Positions 35,703 through 44,703 of a stretch of 64,000 nucleotides of DNA are shown here, one piece after another; within the stretch, counting starts at the first letter, position 1, and each line of letters begins with the position of its first letter. Under the pieces are notes generated by a model. The model searched no databases. It was given only the letters and a program-made list of their open reading frames with translations, and was not told the origin of the DNA. The position numbers and the translations under genes are program-made. This stretch comes from Novosphingobium sp. (GTDB lineage Bacteria > Pseudomonadota > Alphaproteobacteria > Sphingomonadales > Sphingomonadaceae), in NCBI RefSeq assembly GCF_025351285.1, contig NZ_JANXWG010000103.1, forward strand, positions 1 to 64,000, written 5' to 3'.

Positions 35703-36689
35703 TTACTCTGCGCGCAACGGGCGCGAAAGCAACGCCGTGACCATCTCGCCGGCGGGCATCGTGCCTGCCAGCAGCGCCCGTACCGCATCGACGATCGGCA
35801 TCGACACGCCGCGCTGGCGGGCGATCTCTGCCAACACCGGCGCGGTGAACGCGCCTTCGGCCACGGTGGTGCGATCGGCCATGACCGAGGCCGCGCTCGC
35901 GCCCTCGCCCAGCGCCTTGCCCAGCGAATAGTTGCGGCTGGCGGTGGAGGAGCAGGTCAGCACCAGGTCACCCAGCCCCGAAAGCCCCGCCAAAGTCTCG
36001 GGCATCGCGCCAAGCGCCAGCCCGAAGCGCTGCATCTCGGCAAAGCCCCGCCCGATCAGCGCAGCGCGCGCGTTCTGGCCCAGCCGCAGCCCGTCGACCA
36101 CCCCGCAGGCGATCGCCAGCACGTTCTTGACCGCGCCGCCGATCTCGGTGCCGATCATGTCGTCGGAATAATACGGGCGAAATTGCGGCCGCGCGATGGC
36201 GGCTGACAGCCGCTGCCATTGGGCCTCGCCATGTCCGCACGCCAGCGTAACTGCCGTGGGCAATCCCGCCGCGACTTCGTGCGCAAATGTCGGCCCGGAC
36301 AGCACGGCAAGCTGCGCGGACGGTGCGGCATCACGCGCGACATCGGCCATCAGCCGCCCGGTGCCGGCCTCGATGCCCTTGGCGCATAGCACCAGATCCC
36401 CGGCAAAACCGGGCAGCGCGCGCAAGGTTACGCCCAGGTGCTGCGCGGGCGTGACGATCAGCAGGATTGGTAGCGCAGCCAGTTCGGAAAGATCACCGGT
36501 TGCGCGGATCGACTGAGACAGCGTTGCGGATGGGAGGAACAGCGGGTTGCGATGCGAGGTGTTGACCGCTTCGACCAGTTCCGTCTCGCGGGCCCACAGC
36601 ACCACGTCGCGCCCATCCGATGCCAGCATCTGCGCCAGCGCGGTCCCCCACGCTCCAGCGCCCACAACACCAATCGCGGCGCGGCCCAT
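35703..36689 (-). CDS. gpsA: Glycerol-3-phosphate dehydrogenase [NAD(P)+]
   Basis: GpsA reduces dihydroxyacetone phosphate to sn-glycerol 3-phosphate for phospholipid synthesis. The 328-residue protein has GVVGAGAWGTALAQMLA, VLCAKGIE, LSGPTFAHEVAAGLPTAV, the catalytic lysine in GGAVKNVLAIACG, and GLSGLGDLVLTCSS. The ATG at 36689 overlaps the tsaD stop by one base; the track's 377-residue version reads back into tsaD. Confidence 0.97.
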   Translation of the reverse strand: MGRAAIGVVGAGAWGTALAQMLASDGRDVVLWARETELVEAVNTSHRNPLFLPSATLSQSIRATGDLSELAALPILLIVTPAQHLGVTLRALPGFAGDLVLCAKGIEAGTGRLMADVARDAAPSAQLAVLSGPTFAHEVAAGLPTAVTLACGHGEAQWQRLSAAIARPQFRPYYSDDMIGTEIGGAVKNVLAIACGVVDGLRLGQNARAALIGRGFAEMQRFGLALGAMPETLAGLSGLGDLVLTCSSTASRNYSLGKALGEGASAASVMADRTTVAEGAFTAPVLAEIARQRGVSMPIVDAVRALLAGTMPAGEMVTALLSRPLRAE

Positions 36690-37738
36690 CAACCCTTGAC
36701 CCCCGCGCCGCGCACCGCTTCGGCGGCGGCGTCGAGCGGCCAGCGCGGGCGAGCGGCCATGTCGAGCGGGTCGATCAGCCCCAGTGCAAGGCGTTCGGCG
36801 CCGGCCCAGCCGATCATCGCCGCGTTGTCGGTGCACAGCATGAGCGGCGGCGCCACCAGCCGCAGCCCAGCTTCGTTCGCCGATGTTTCGAGAGCACCGC
36901 GCAACGCCTGGTTTGCTGCCACCCCGCCTGCAACCACCAGCGCTGTCATGCCAGAAGTGCGCACAATAGCCCCCCGCAAGCGGTCGATCACGCAGTCGAT
37001 CGCCGCCTGCTGGAACGCGGCGGCGATGTCCGCATCGCGGTGCACACCCGCCAGCTTGGCGCGCATCACCGCGCTTTTCAGCCCCGCGAAGGAGAAATGC
37101 GGTTCGGCCGAGCCCAGCAGCGGTCGCGGCAACGGCACGGCTTTCGCATCACCCTCGCGCGCCAGCCGCTCCACTGCCGGGCCGCCCGGATAGCCCAGGC
37201 CCAGGATCTTGGCGGTCTTGTCGAAGGCCTCACCCAGCGCATCGTCGATCGTCGTCGCCAGCCGGCGATATTGGCCGACGCCGCGCACCTCCAGGATCTG
37301 GCAATGCCCGCCCGAAACCAGCAGCAGCAGGTACGGATAGTCCAATGTCGGATCGGCCAGCCGCGGCGACAGCGCGTGGCCTTCCAGATGGTTCACCCCG
37401 ATCAGCGGCTTGCCCGCCGCCATCGCCAGTGCCTTGCCCGTCACCAGCCCGACCATCACCCCGCCGATCAGGCCAGGTCCGGCAGTGGCGGCGATTGCGT
37501 CCATCTGGTCCAGCCGCAACCCCGCCTGCGCCAGCACCCGCCCGATCAGCGGACTGAGCACTTCGACATGCGCGCGCGCGGCGATTTCGGGCACCACGCC
37601 GCCGTAGGGCCGGTGCGCTTCATCCTGCGAGGCAATGATCTGCGCGACCACACGCGTCGCCAGCGACGCCCCGTCGCTGTCGATCACCGCGGCGGCGGTT
37701 TCATCACAGCTCGATTCAATGCCGAGGATCAGCGCCAT
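36689..37738 (-). CDS. tsaD: tRNA N6-adenosine threonylcarbamoyltransferase
   Basis: TsaD transfers threonylcarbamoyl to A37 of ANN-decoding tRNAs. The 349-residue protein begins [18 protein letters not shown] and carries the metal-binding [49 protein letters not shown] and [13 protein letters not shown]. The track starts 12 codons upstream; 37738 gives the family N terminus. It is coupled to gpsA, a common alphaproteobacterial order, and divergent from hemC. Confidence 0.97.
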   Translation of the reverse strand: MALILGIESSCDETAAAVIDSDGASLATRVVAQIIASQDEAHRPYGGVVPEIAARAHVEVLSPLIGRVLAQAGLRLDQMDAIAATAGPGLIGGVMVGLVTGKALAMAAGKPLIGVNHLEGHALSPRLADPTLDYPYLLLLVSGGHCQILEVRGVGQYRRLATTIDDALGEAFDKTAKILGLGYPGGPAVERLAREGDAKAVPLPRPLLGSAEPHFSFAGLKSAVMRAKLAGVHRDADIAAAFQQAAIDCVIDRLRGAIVRTSGMTALVVAGGVAANQALRGALETSANEAGLRLVAPPLMLCTDNAAMIGWAGAERLALGLIDPLDMAARPRWPLDAAAEAVRGAGVKG

Positions 37739-37796
37739 AATGTCCACATAGTCGGGGGTTTCCCTGAACGACATTGCCGGTTATCGCAAGCCGACC

Positions 37797-38738
37797 ATGA
37801 ACGCACCACACCCCGATCATCCTTTGCGGCTGGGCACCCGCCGCTCTCCGCTGGCGCTGGCGCAAGCCGAAGAAACCCGCAACCGGCTCTGCGCCGCGCA
37901 CGGCTGGCCGCCCGAAGCGATCGAGGTCGTTACCGTGCTGGCCAGCGGCGACATCGTGCAGGATCGCCCGCTCGCCGAAATCGGCGGCAAAGCGCTGTGG
38001 ACCAAGGAACTCGACGCCGCGCTTCACGAACGCCGCATCGATTTCGCGGTCCATTCGATGAAGGACGTCGAAACCCAGCGCCCGCAAGCCTTCATGATCG
38101 CCGCGATCCTGCCTCGCGCCGATGTGCGCGACGTGCTGGTGGGCGCGGGCAGCGTGGCCGCGATCCCGCAAGGCGCACGTGTCGGCACCAGCGCCCCGCG
38201 CCGCGCCGCGCAGATGCGCAACTTGCGGCCCGATCTCGAGATCGTGATGTTTCGCGGCAACGTCGCCACCCGGCTGGGCAAGCTGGCCACGGGCGAGGCC
38301 GATGTCACGCTGCTCGCCGCCGCCGGGCTTGAACGCCTGGGCCAGAGCCACGTCGGCACCCCGCTCGATGCCGAAGCCTGGCTGCCGGCGCCTGCACAAG
38401 GCGCGATCGGCATCGAGTGCCTGGCCGCGCGCGCCGATGTGGTCGCTTGGCTTTCCGCGATCGACCATGCCCCCAGCCACGCCGCGATCCGCGCCGAACG
38501 CGGGCTTCTCGAAGCGTTGGGCGGCAATTGCCACAGCCCGATCGCGGTGCTGACGCGCGCCGAGGGTGCCGGCCTGCACATGCGCGCCGCGATCTACAGC
38601 TCCGATGGTGCCGAACGCGTCGAAGCCGCCGCGACCTTCGCCGCAACCGACACCACCGGCCCGGCCGCACTCGCTGCGCAATTGCTGGAACGCGCCTCGG
38701 ACGCGATCCGCCGGCATTTCGCCGGACCTGCGCAATGA
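37797..38738 (+). CDS. hemC: Hydroxymethylbilane synthase
   Basis: It condenses four porphobilinogens to hydroxymethylbilane in tetrapyrrole synthesis. The 313-residue protein has LGTRRSPLALAQAEE, FAVHSMKDV, RVGTSAPRRAAQ, FRGNVATRLGKL, PAPAQGAIGIEC and the dipyrromethane cofactor cysteine in GGNCHSPIAV. Its TGA overlaps the hemD ATG (ATGA). Confidence 0.97.
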   Translation: MNAPHPDHPLRLGTRRSPLALAQAEETRNRLCAAHGWPPEAIEVVTVLASGDIVQDRPLAEIGGKALWTKELDAALHERRIDFAVHSMKDVETQRPQAFMIAAILPRADVRDVLVGAGSVAAIPQGARVGTSAPRRAAQMRNLRPDLEIVMFRGNVATRLGKLATGEADVTLLAAAGLERLGQSHVGTPLDAEAWLPAPAQGAIGIECLAARADVVAWLSAIDHAPSHAAIRAERGLLEALGGNCHSPIAVLTRAEGAGLHMRAAIYSSDGAERVEAAATFAATDTTGPAALAAQLLERASDAIRRHFAGPAQ

Positions 38739-39475
38739 CAGCCACACCGGACGCGGCGCCGCTGCCGCTGCCGGTTGTCACGATCCGGCCCGAACCCGGC
38801 CTGTCGGCAACGCTGGCGCAAGGTCGCGCGCTCGGCCTTGCGATCCACGGTTTCGCACTGTTCGAAAGCCAGCCGGTCGATTGGACGCCGCCCGACCCCA
38901 AGCCGTACACCGCACTGCTCGCCGGAAGTGCCGCGTTGTTCCGGCTCGGCGGACCGGGCCTGGAGGCTCTGCACACGCTCCCCGTTCACGCGGTCGGCGA
39001 GAGCACCGCACAGGCCGCGCGCGCCGCCGGCTTCGCGGTGGCGGGCACCGGTGAAGGCGGGCTCGACGTGCTCGTCGGCCAGCTTCCCCCCGGCCAGTAC
39101 GTGCGGCTCGCGGGTGAGGCGCATGTGCCGCTCCACCCCGCTCCGGGCGTCGAAATCGACACCCGCGTGGTCTATCGCATGGCCACGCGCGCCTTCCCGC
39201 CAGACCTCGTGCACCTGCTCGCCCCGCCCGCGCTGGTGTTGCTCCATTCGGGCGAAGCCGCGCGGCATTTCGCTGCGGAATGCCGCCGCAACCGCATCGA
39301 CCGCAGCGCGATCATGCTCGCTTGCCTCGCACCGCGCATTGCCGAAATGGTCGATACGGGATGGGCTTCAGTGGCCGTGGCACCGCAACGCAGCGATTTC
39401 GCGCTGCTGGCGCTGGCCAGGCAAATGTGCCAGACAGGTTTGGGTCGCGGGGCCGATCGCGGGAATAAGCGCTGA
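38735..39475 (+). CDS. hemD: Uroporphyrinogen-III synthase
   Basis: It inverts ring D and closes hydroxymethylbilane to uroporphyrinogen III. HemD is poorly conserved; the 246-residue product shows the expected two-lobe layout with VVTIRPEPGLSATLAQGRALGL at the start, HAVGESTAQAARAAGF in the hinge region, and LVLLHSGEAARHF...CLAPRIAEMV...VAPQRSDFALLALA at the end. Its position, coupled to hemC by ATGA, makes the assignment firm. Confidence 0.9.
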   Translation: MTATPDAAPLPLPVVTIRPEPGLSATLAQGRALGLAIHGFALFESQPVDWTPPDPKPYTALLAGSAALFRLGGPGLEALHTLPVHAVGESTAQAARAAGFAVAGTGEGGLDVLVGQLPPGQYVRLAGEAHVPLHPAPGVEIDTRVVYRMATRAFPPDLVHLLAPPALVLLHSGEAARHFAAECRRNRIDRSAIMLACLAPRIAEMVDTGWASVAVAPQRSDFALLALARQMCQTGLGRGADRGNKR

Positions 39476-39485
39476 GCGAGACGTC

Positions 39486-40424
39486 ATGCCAGGTATCGAT
39501 GTGAGCACGAACGGAGCGGCGGACGGCCGCCCCCGGCGCAGTCGTGCGTTCAGCGCACTCGTTGCCGCGCTGGTGCTGGTGATCGCGCTGGGCGTGGCGG
39601 TGATGACGCTGCGCATGGGGTATTGGCATCTCGACCTGTCCTTCGCCAACCGCGCCGAATCCCCTCTACCCGCCGCCCTCGCCAGCGCAACGAACCCGCT
39701 GGCCGAACAGGCCGATCTTGCCGCACGCACCGCCGCCGGGCTGGCGCAGGACAACGAACGCATCGCCGCGCTCGAACAGCGGATCGAAACGCTCAGCCGC
39801 GCGGCCGATGCCGCCGCGGGCAACGCCACCCACGCCGAATCGATCATGGTCGCCGCGGCCGCGCGCCGCGCGGTCGAGCGCGGCGAGCCGCTGGGCTACC
39901 TCGCCAATCAGTTGCGCTTGCGCTTCGCGGTTGCGCAGCCCGACGCGGTCGAGCGCGTGATTGCCGCCGCCGCGCGCCCGGTCACGCTCAGCTATTTGTC
40001 CGCCGAACTCGAACGCCTCGCCCCCACGCTCAAGGGCGCACCGGCCGAAAGCGGCTGGTCGTGGGTGCGCCGCGAAACCAGCGACTTGTTCACGATCCGC
40101 CGCAACGACCGGCTGGCGCCCGATCCCGAAGCGCGGCTGCAACGCGCGCGGCTGTACCTGGTCAACGGCCGCGTCGACATGGCGGTTGGCGAAGTCAACC
40201 AGCTCCCCGGCCGCGCCGCCGCGCGCACCTGGCTGGGGCAGGCACGCGATTACCAGATCGCCACCCGCGCGCTCGACATGATCGAGGCCAGCGCGGTGAT
40301 CTCGGCATCCCCGCTCGCTCGCGCCACGCAACCCGCCGGACCGCCGCCGCGCGTGGCAGCCGGCACGCCGCAACCATCGGCAGCACCCGCTCCCACACCC
40401 CCCGCGTCGGGATCGAGTTACTGA
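39486..40424 (+). CDS. Mitofilin/Mic60-like inner-membrane protein
   Basis: This 312-residue protein has one N-terminal membrane span (AFSALVAALVLVIALGVAVMTLRM), then a long helical, coiled-coil-prone domain (LAQDNERIAALEQRIETLSRAADAAA) and a conserved-looking C-terminal region (RLQRARLYLVNGRVDMAVGEVNQLPGRAAARTWLGQARDY) typical of alphaproteobacterial mitofilin homologues, which are known to sit beside hemC-hemD. It probably organises membrane contacts. The last 40 residues are Pro/Ala-rich. It starts at ATG 39486, 10 bases after hemD. Confidence 0.75.
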   Translation: MPGIDVSTNGAADGRPRRSRAFSALVAALVLVIALGVAVMTLRMGYWHLDLSFANRAESPLPAALASATNPLAEQADLAARTAAGLAQDNERIAALEQRIETLSRAADAAAGNATHAESIMVAAAARRAVERGEPLGYLANQLRLRFAVAQPDAVERVIAAAARPVTLSYLSAELERLAPTLKGAPAESGWSWVRRETSDLFTIRRNDRLAPDPEARLQRARLYLVNGRVDMAVGEVNQLPGRAAARTWLGQARDYQIATRALDMIEASAVISASPLARATQPAGPPPRVAAGTPQPSAAPAPTPPASGSSY

Positions 40425-40604
40425 TCAACCGGGCGACGCGGCCGATCCGGCCAGCAACCCGCCATCGATGCTGAATTCGCTGCCCGTCACGTAAGTCGCC
40501 TCGTCCGACGCGAGCATCGAGCTTGTGGAACCGACACCCGATCTTGACGGCGGCTTCTGCGCCTGCAGCTTCGTCGATATCGGTGACGATCGCAACGCGG
40601 GCTC
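40425..40604 (-). pseudogene. Remnant of an SDR oxidoreductase with internal deletion and frameshift
   Basis: Read on the minus strand, one frame gives ARVAIVTDIDEAAGAEAAVKIGCRFHKLD, the beta2-alphaC-beta3 part of a classical SDR. After a shift of frame the sequence continues LASDEATYVTGSEFSIDGGLLAG and a stop, the SDR C terminus. The glycine-rich motif, catalytic serine and YxxxK are all missing, so the middle and the beginning were deleted. The stop abuts the Mic60-like stop. This explains part of the 318-base gap before rlmJ. Confidence 0.75.
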
Positions 40605-40742
40605 GAAGCCTCGTTCAGAAGGGCTTTGCGGGTTTTCGCCCGATTATCTATGGGCACCGGATTGGGGACTTCGATGGCCTCGCAATCGGCAATCGCGCTC
40701 GGAAACTCGCATGAAGGCGGATCGTCAGGGTTTTGAATCGCA

Positions 40743-41567
40743 ATGAATTATCGCCATATCTTCCATGCGGGCAACAGCGCCGATGTCGTGAAGCACTGCC
40801 TGCTGATCGCCCTCGTGCGGGCCCAGCAGCACAAACCGGGCGCGTTGACCCTGGTCGACACCCATGCCGGCTGCGGGCTGTACGACCTTGACGGCGAGCA
40901 GGCCCAACGCACCGGCGAGTCCACGCAGGGCGTGCTGCAAGCCTTGACCAACCCGAACCCCTTGCTGAACGACTACCGCGCCGTCGTCCAGGCGGTGAAT
41001 GTCGGGGCCGAACTGCAGTTCTATCCCGGGTCACCGCGGATCCTGGCGCAGCTTCTGCGCCCGCAGGACCTCCTGATCCTCAACGAAAAGCATCCCCAGG
41101 ACGCCTATACCCTGCGCGGCGCGATGCGCGGCACAACCGCTGCCGTGCATGAGCGCGACGCCTACGAGCTTTGGCTGGCGATGCTTCCGCCCAGAACGTC
41201 TCGCGGCGTGGTGCTGGTCGACCCGCCGTACGAGCAGCCCGATGAACGCGCACGTATCACCGCCACTCTCGCCGCCGCTCACCGCAAATGGGCGCATGGC
41301 GTGACGGTGATCTGGTATCCGCTGAAAGACCGCGCCACACATGGGCAGTGGAGCGAGCAGTTGCGCAAGCTCGGCATCCCGAAATTGCTGCGGGTGGAGC
41401 ATTGGTTGTACGATGGCGATCAGCCCGGCATCTACAATGGCGCGGGCCTTTATATCGTCAACCCGCCCTACGCCTTCACGCAGGTCTTGCCGCCTCTGCT
41501 GGAAGCCCTGCGCGCCGCGCTGGCGCCGGAGGGGCATAGCGGCGAGATCACGACCGATTGGTTATAA
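40743..41567 (+). CDS. rlmJ: 23S rRNA (adenine(2030)-N(6))-methyltransferase RlmJ
   Basis: It methylates A2030 of 23S rRNA. The 274-residue protein has the family N terminus MNYRHIFHAGNSADVVKHCLLIALV, LVDTHAGCGLYDL, the catalytic DPPY in GVVLVDPPYEQPDE and LYIVNPPYAFTQVLPPLLEAL. The gene stands alone between the SDR remnant and the convergent ubiH-like gene. The upstream 138 bases probably hold its promoter. Confidence 0.94.
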   Translation: MNYRHIFHAGNSADVVKHCLLIALVRAQQHKPGALTLVDTHAGCGLYDLDGEQAQRTGESTQGVLQALTNPNPLLNDYRAVVQAVNVGAELQFYPGSPRILAQLLRPQDLLILNEKHPQDAYTLRGAMRGTTAAVHERDAYELWLAMLPPRTSRGVVLVDPPYEQPDERARITATLAAAHRKWAHGVTVIWYPLKDRATHGQWSEQLRKLGIPKLLRVEHWLYDGDQPGIYNGAGLYIVNPPYAFTQVLPPLLEALRAALAPEGHSGEITTDWL

Positions 41568-41671
41568 CCCCTCATTGCCCCCCTTTTCGCCAAGCAGGAA
41601 TTGTCGCGCTGCAGGTTGCAAACAAGGCATCTCGCCAGATTCGATCGCTGCCGAACGCGAAGGCATCTGCC

Positions 41672-42907
41672 TTATCCGCGCAGCAATTCCGGCAAGTCCC
41701 CGCTCATTCCGCGCGCTTCGTCCATGAACCAGCGTTTGAGCGTGGGCAGGCGCTGCACGCCGCCCATGCCCAGCCGGCGGACGGCCGAGGGCAGCTTGCC
41801 GGGCAGGCCGAACAGCCGGGTCAGCACGTCGGTGGCGGTGGCGACCATCAGCGTGTCGCTGGCGCGCCAGCGTTCGTAGCGGGCGAGCGTTTGCGCATCG
41901 CCCGGATCGAGGCCCAGCCGCGCGCCTTCGGCCAGGACTTCGGCAAACGCGGCCACATCGCGCAAGCCCAGGTTGAGGCCCTGGCCCGCAATCGGGTGCA
42001 TACCGTGCGCGGCATCGCCCACCAGCACCAGCCGGTCAGACGTGACGCGCGCGGTATGGTGAAAGTTGAGCGGGTAGGATGATCGCCCCGCACCGATCGC
42101 GAGCTTGCCGAAAATGTCGCCCATGCGCTTTTCGACTTCGGCCAGGAACGCGCGGTCGGATAGTGCGAGCACGCCCGCCGCGTTCGTTTCCGCCACGGTC
42201 CACACCAGCGCCGAACGGTGCTTGCCGTCTGGCCCGGAGTCAGGATCATCGAGCAAAGGCAGCAGCGCGAATGGCCCGGCCGGGTAGAAGATCTCCCACG
42301 CGGTGTTGCCGTGCGGTTTTTCGTGCGTCAGCCCCGAAATGATCGCGCGGTGGCCGTAAGACCACTTCGCGGGCGTGAACCCGGCCTCGTCGCGGGTGGG
42401 CGAGGCGCGGCCTTCGGCGCCGACCAGCAGCGCGCCCGCCAGCACTTGCCCGTCGGCCAGGGTGACCTTCACGCCATGCGCATCGCGTTCGCGCGAGACC
42501 ACTTTGGCGCGGGTGTGGAAGGTGATTTCGGGGCACCCGGCCGCCACCGCGTACATCGCGAGGCGCAAATCGCGGTTGGCGAACATCCGGCCGAGCGAGC
42601 CTTCCTCGGCGGTCGGGCGGAAGTCGATGCGGCCAGGCTTCATGCCGTCGGTCACCGCGATCGCGTCGATCGGGGAGCCCTTGGCCACCAGCGCATCGGC
42701 CATGCCAAGGTTGGTGTAGAGGTTCCAGCTCGCGGTCGAAATCGCCGAGGCGCGGCCATCGAAATCGGCAGCGGTGGTGTCCGACGGGTCTGCGGCGTCG
42801 ACGACGTGAGTGGTCATGCCCTGCCTGGCCAGCGCGATCGCCAGCGTCATGCCGACCAGCCCGCCGCCCAGGATGACGGCATCGCGCGGGGATGCTGGTA
42901 CGCTCAT
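41672..42907 (-). CDS. UbiH/UbiF-type FAD-dependent hydroxylase (ubiquinone biosynthesis)
   Basis: This 411-residue flavoprotein monooxygenase hydroxylates the ubiquinone ring. It has the dinucleotide-binding start AVILGGGLVGMTLAIALARQG, the DG motif in LLVGAEGRASPTRDEAG and the FAD/ribityl motif LVLVGDAAHGMHPIAGQGLNLGLRDVAAFAEVL, which marks the UbiH/UbiF/Coq6 group. Which ring position it serves cannot be told. Its ATG overlaps the phosphatase stop (ATGA), an unusual partner for a quinone-pathway enzyme. Confidence 0.9.
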   Translation of the reverse strand: MSVPASPRDAVILGGGLVGMTLAIALARQGMTTHVVDAADPSDTTAADFDGRASAISTASWNLYTNLGMADALVAKGSPIDAIAVTDGMKPGRIDFRPTAEEGSLGRMFANRDLRLAMYAVAAGCPEITFHTRAKVVSRERDAHGVKVTLADGQVLAGALLVGAEGRASPTRDEAGFTPAKWSYGHRAIISGLTHEKPHGNTAWEIFYPAGPFALLPLLDDPDSGPDGKHRSALVWTVAETNAAGVLALSDRAFLAEVEKRMGDIFGKLAIGAGRSSYPLNFHHTARVTSDRLVLVGDAAHGMHPIAGQGLNLGLRDVAAFAEVLAEGARLGLDPGDAQTLARYERWRASDTLMVATATDVLTRLFGLPGKLPSAVRRLGMGGVQRLPTLKRWFMDEARGMSGDLPELLRG

Positions 42908-44577
42908 TTTGCCACCGGGCAGGTGTTGCCCGGCCCCGCATCAAGATCGAGGCAACGCCCGTCGAATGAAGCCTCTGCCACCTTGAGCCCGATCAGCGCG
43001 GCCAGCGTCGGCGCGATGTCGACCGTCTCGACCGGCGCCGGTTGTTCGAACCCGGTCATGCCCTTGCGCCAGAACAGCATCGGCACGCGGCGATCGTAAT
43101 CCCACGGGGATCCGTGCGTGGCGGTATAGCCGGGGGCAGCGCGCGGGATCGGCACGACCACGCGGCGCAGCAGCGACACCACGTCGCCCGACCGTTCGGG
43201 ATCGAACGAGGCGCGCGCGCGGTCCTTCAACGTCCAGTCCTGCGGCGATCCGGCAGGCAGTGGCGTGCGCGCCAGTTCCTCGTGCGTGAACACCGCGGCA
43301 ACCTGCGTGCTCGAACCGAGTAGCGCGGCGAGTTCGATGATGGCCTTGGCGCGGACCGCATCTGGCAATGCGCGGCTGACGTAGTAATCCCCGAAAGGCC
43401 CGTCGGACGAAACCAGGCCCGCGGCGGCAGGTAAGCCGAGCTTTGCCGCCAGCGCTGCGGACAGCTTGCCCGGGGTCAGCCCCACGTCAACGCGGGTGGC
43501 GTCGGGCAAGGACTGTTCGTCGAGCCGTTCGGGCGTATCCAGCCCGCCATGGTCTGCGGTCAGCACCGCCACGTAATCGATCCCTTGCTTGTCGAGCCGG
43601 GCAAACAGGCTGCCCAATGTGGCATCGAGCTGCGCCATCTGGATGCACATCTCCACGCCTTGCGTGCCGTATGCATGGCCGATGTAGTCGGTGGCCGAAA
43701 AGCTGACCGAAAGGACATCGAGCGCAGCGCCCTTGCCCAGCTTCATGTCGCTGGCGAGCGCCACGGCGAGGTCTGCCGTGGCGGCATCGATGCGCGGAGA
43801 GACGCGGAAGGCGTCATTCTGCCCGGCCTTCAGAGCAAAGCGGCCGGTGCCGATCTCGACTTCGCCCGCCTTCAATGCGCGATCGTGCGCGGCGCAATAG
43901 GCTGGCGGCGTGAAGGCGGGTGCGCCCTTCTTGAGCAGCGCGCCCACCATGGCGTTTTCGGCAACCGCCACCGGCACCGGCGCGCGGCCCTTGAGCGTGA
44001 CGAACTTGTCGCCCAGCCACCAATAAGCCGCGTCGATCTGGTGTCCGCCCATCATCATCACCGCGCGGTCCTTGGCCGAAACCGCCACGTTGCGGCTGGC
44101 CGGCCACTGCATCTTCATCCGCTCGCCCAGTGTGGGCACGCGCAAGTGGACGGCCGAAACCACCGGCTTGCCCGATGTGCTGGCGGGGTCTTTCTCGTCC
44201 TCGGCGCAATAGATGCGCTTTTCCGCGCGACTGGCCGAAAGGTCGTACCAGTTGTTGGCCACGATGCCCGCGCGGCCCGGATGAACGCCGGTGAGGATGG
44301 TCGAGTGCCCGGGGCAGGTTTCGGTTGCCGCGTGCGACTGGAAGCCCGATGGATAGACCGCGCCTTTCAGGAGCCGCGCGAAGCCGCCGGTGTAATGTTC
44401 GCGGTATTGCGCGAACAAGTCGGCCGAAAACTGGTCGACCGCGATTGCCAGCACCAGCTTGGGTGCGGGCAGCGGTGCAGGTGCTGGCTTGGCTTGAGCA
44501 GGGAGAGCCGATGCACAAGCCACCAGCGGCACGGCCAGAGAGGCGAACAAAGCGGCGAGCCGGTTCTTGCGAATCAA
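42904..44577 (-). CDS. Exported alkaline-phosphatase-superfamily protein (nucleotide pyrophosphatase/phosphodiesterase-like)
   Basis: This 557-residue exported hydrolase has a signal peptide (RLAALFASLAVPLVACASALPAQA), LVLAIAVDQFSADLFAQYREHYTGGFARLL, the nucleophile region HAATETCPGHSTILTGVHPGRAGIV (Thr candidate), SFSATDYIGHAYG, LTADHGG and the metal-binding ATHGSPWDYDRRVPMLFW. All metal ligands of the superfamily appear present. The track reports a 1308-residue ORF, but everything before 44577 is antisense to dsbD. I use TTG 44577 (GGAG upstream); no ATG fits. Confidence 0.88.
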   Translation of the reverse strand: MIRKNRLAALFASLAVPLVACASALPAQAKPAPAPLPAPKLVLAIAVDQFSADLFAQYREHYTGGFARLLKGAVYPSGFQSHAATETCPGHSTILTGVHPGRAGIVANNWYDLSASRAEKRIYCAEDEKDPASTSGKPVVSAVHLRVPTLGERMKMQWPASRNVAVSAKDRAVMMMGGHQIDAAYWWLGDKFVTLKGRAPVPVAVAENAMVGALLKKGAPAFTPPAYCAAHDRALKAGEVEIGTGRFALKAGQNDAFRVSPRIDAATADLAVALASDMKLGKGAALDVLSVSFSATDYIGHAYGTQGVEMCIQMAQLDATLGSLFARLDKQGIDYVAVLTADHGGLDTPERLDEQSLPDATRVDVGLTPGKLSAALAAKLGLPAAAGLVSSDGPFGDYYVSRALPDAVRAKAIIELAALLGSSTQVAAVFTHEELARTPLPAGSPQDWTLKDRARASFDPERSGDVVSLLRRVVVPIPRAAPGYTATHGSPWDYDRRVPMLFWRKGMTGFEQPAPVETVDIAPTLAALIGLKVAEASFDGRCLDLDAGPGNTCPVAK

Positions 44578-44703
44578 AGGATCAATCTCCGAAATTGGGC
44601 AGCGGTCTGGACTTGCGACGCGTGCGAACCTAGACCGGCCTCCAAGCCGGCATTGCACCAAGGCCCGGGGTGCGCAAGGGGTCTGGAGCGTCCATAAACC
44701 GTC

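Noticed and set aside
36620-38332. 570-residue plus-strand ORF
   Set aside because: It crosses tsaD in antisense and then hemC in another frame, with no domain.
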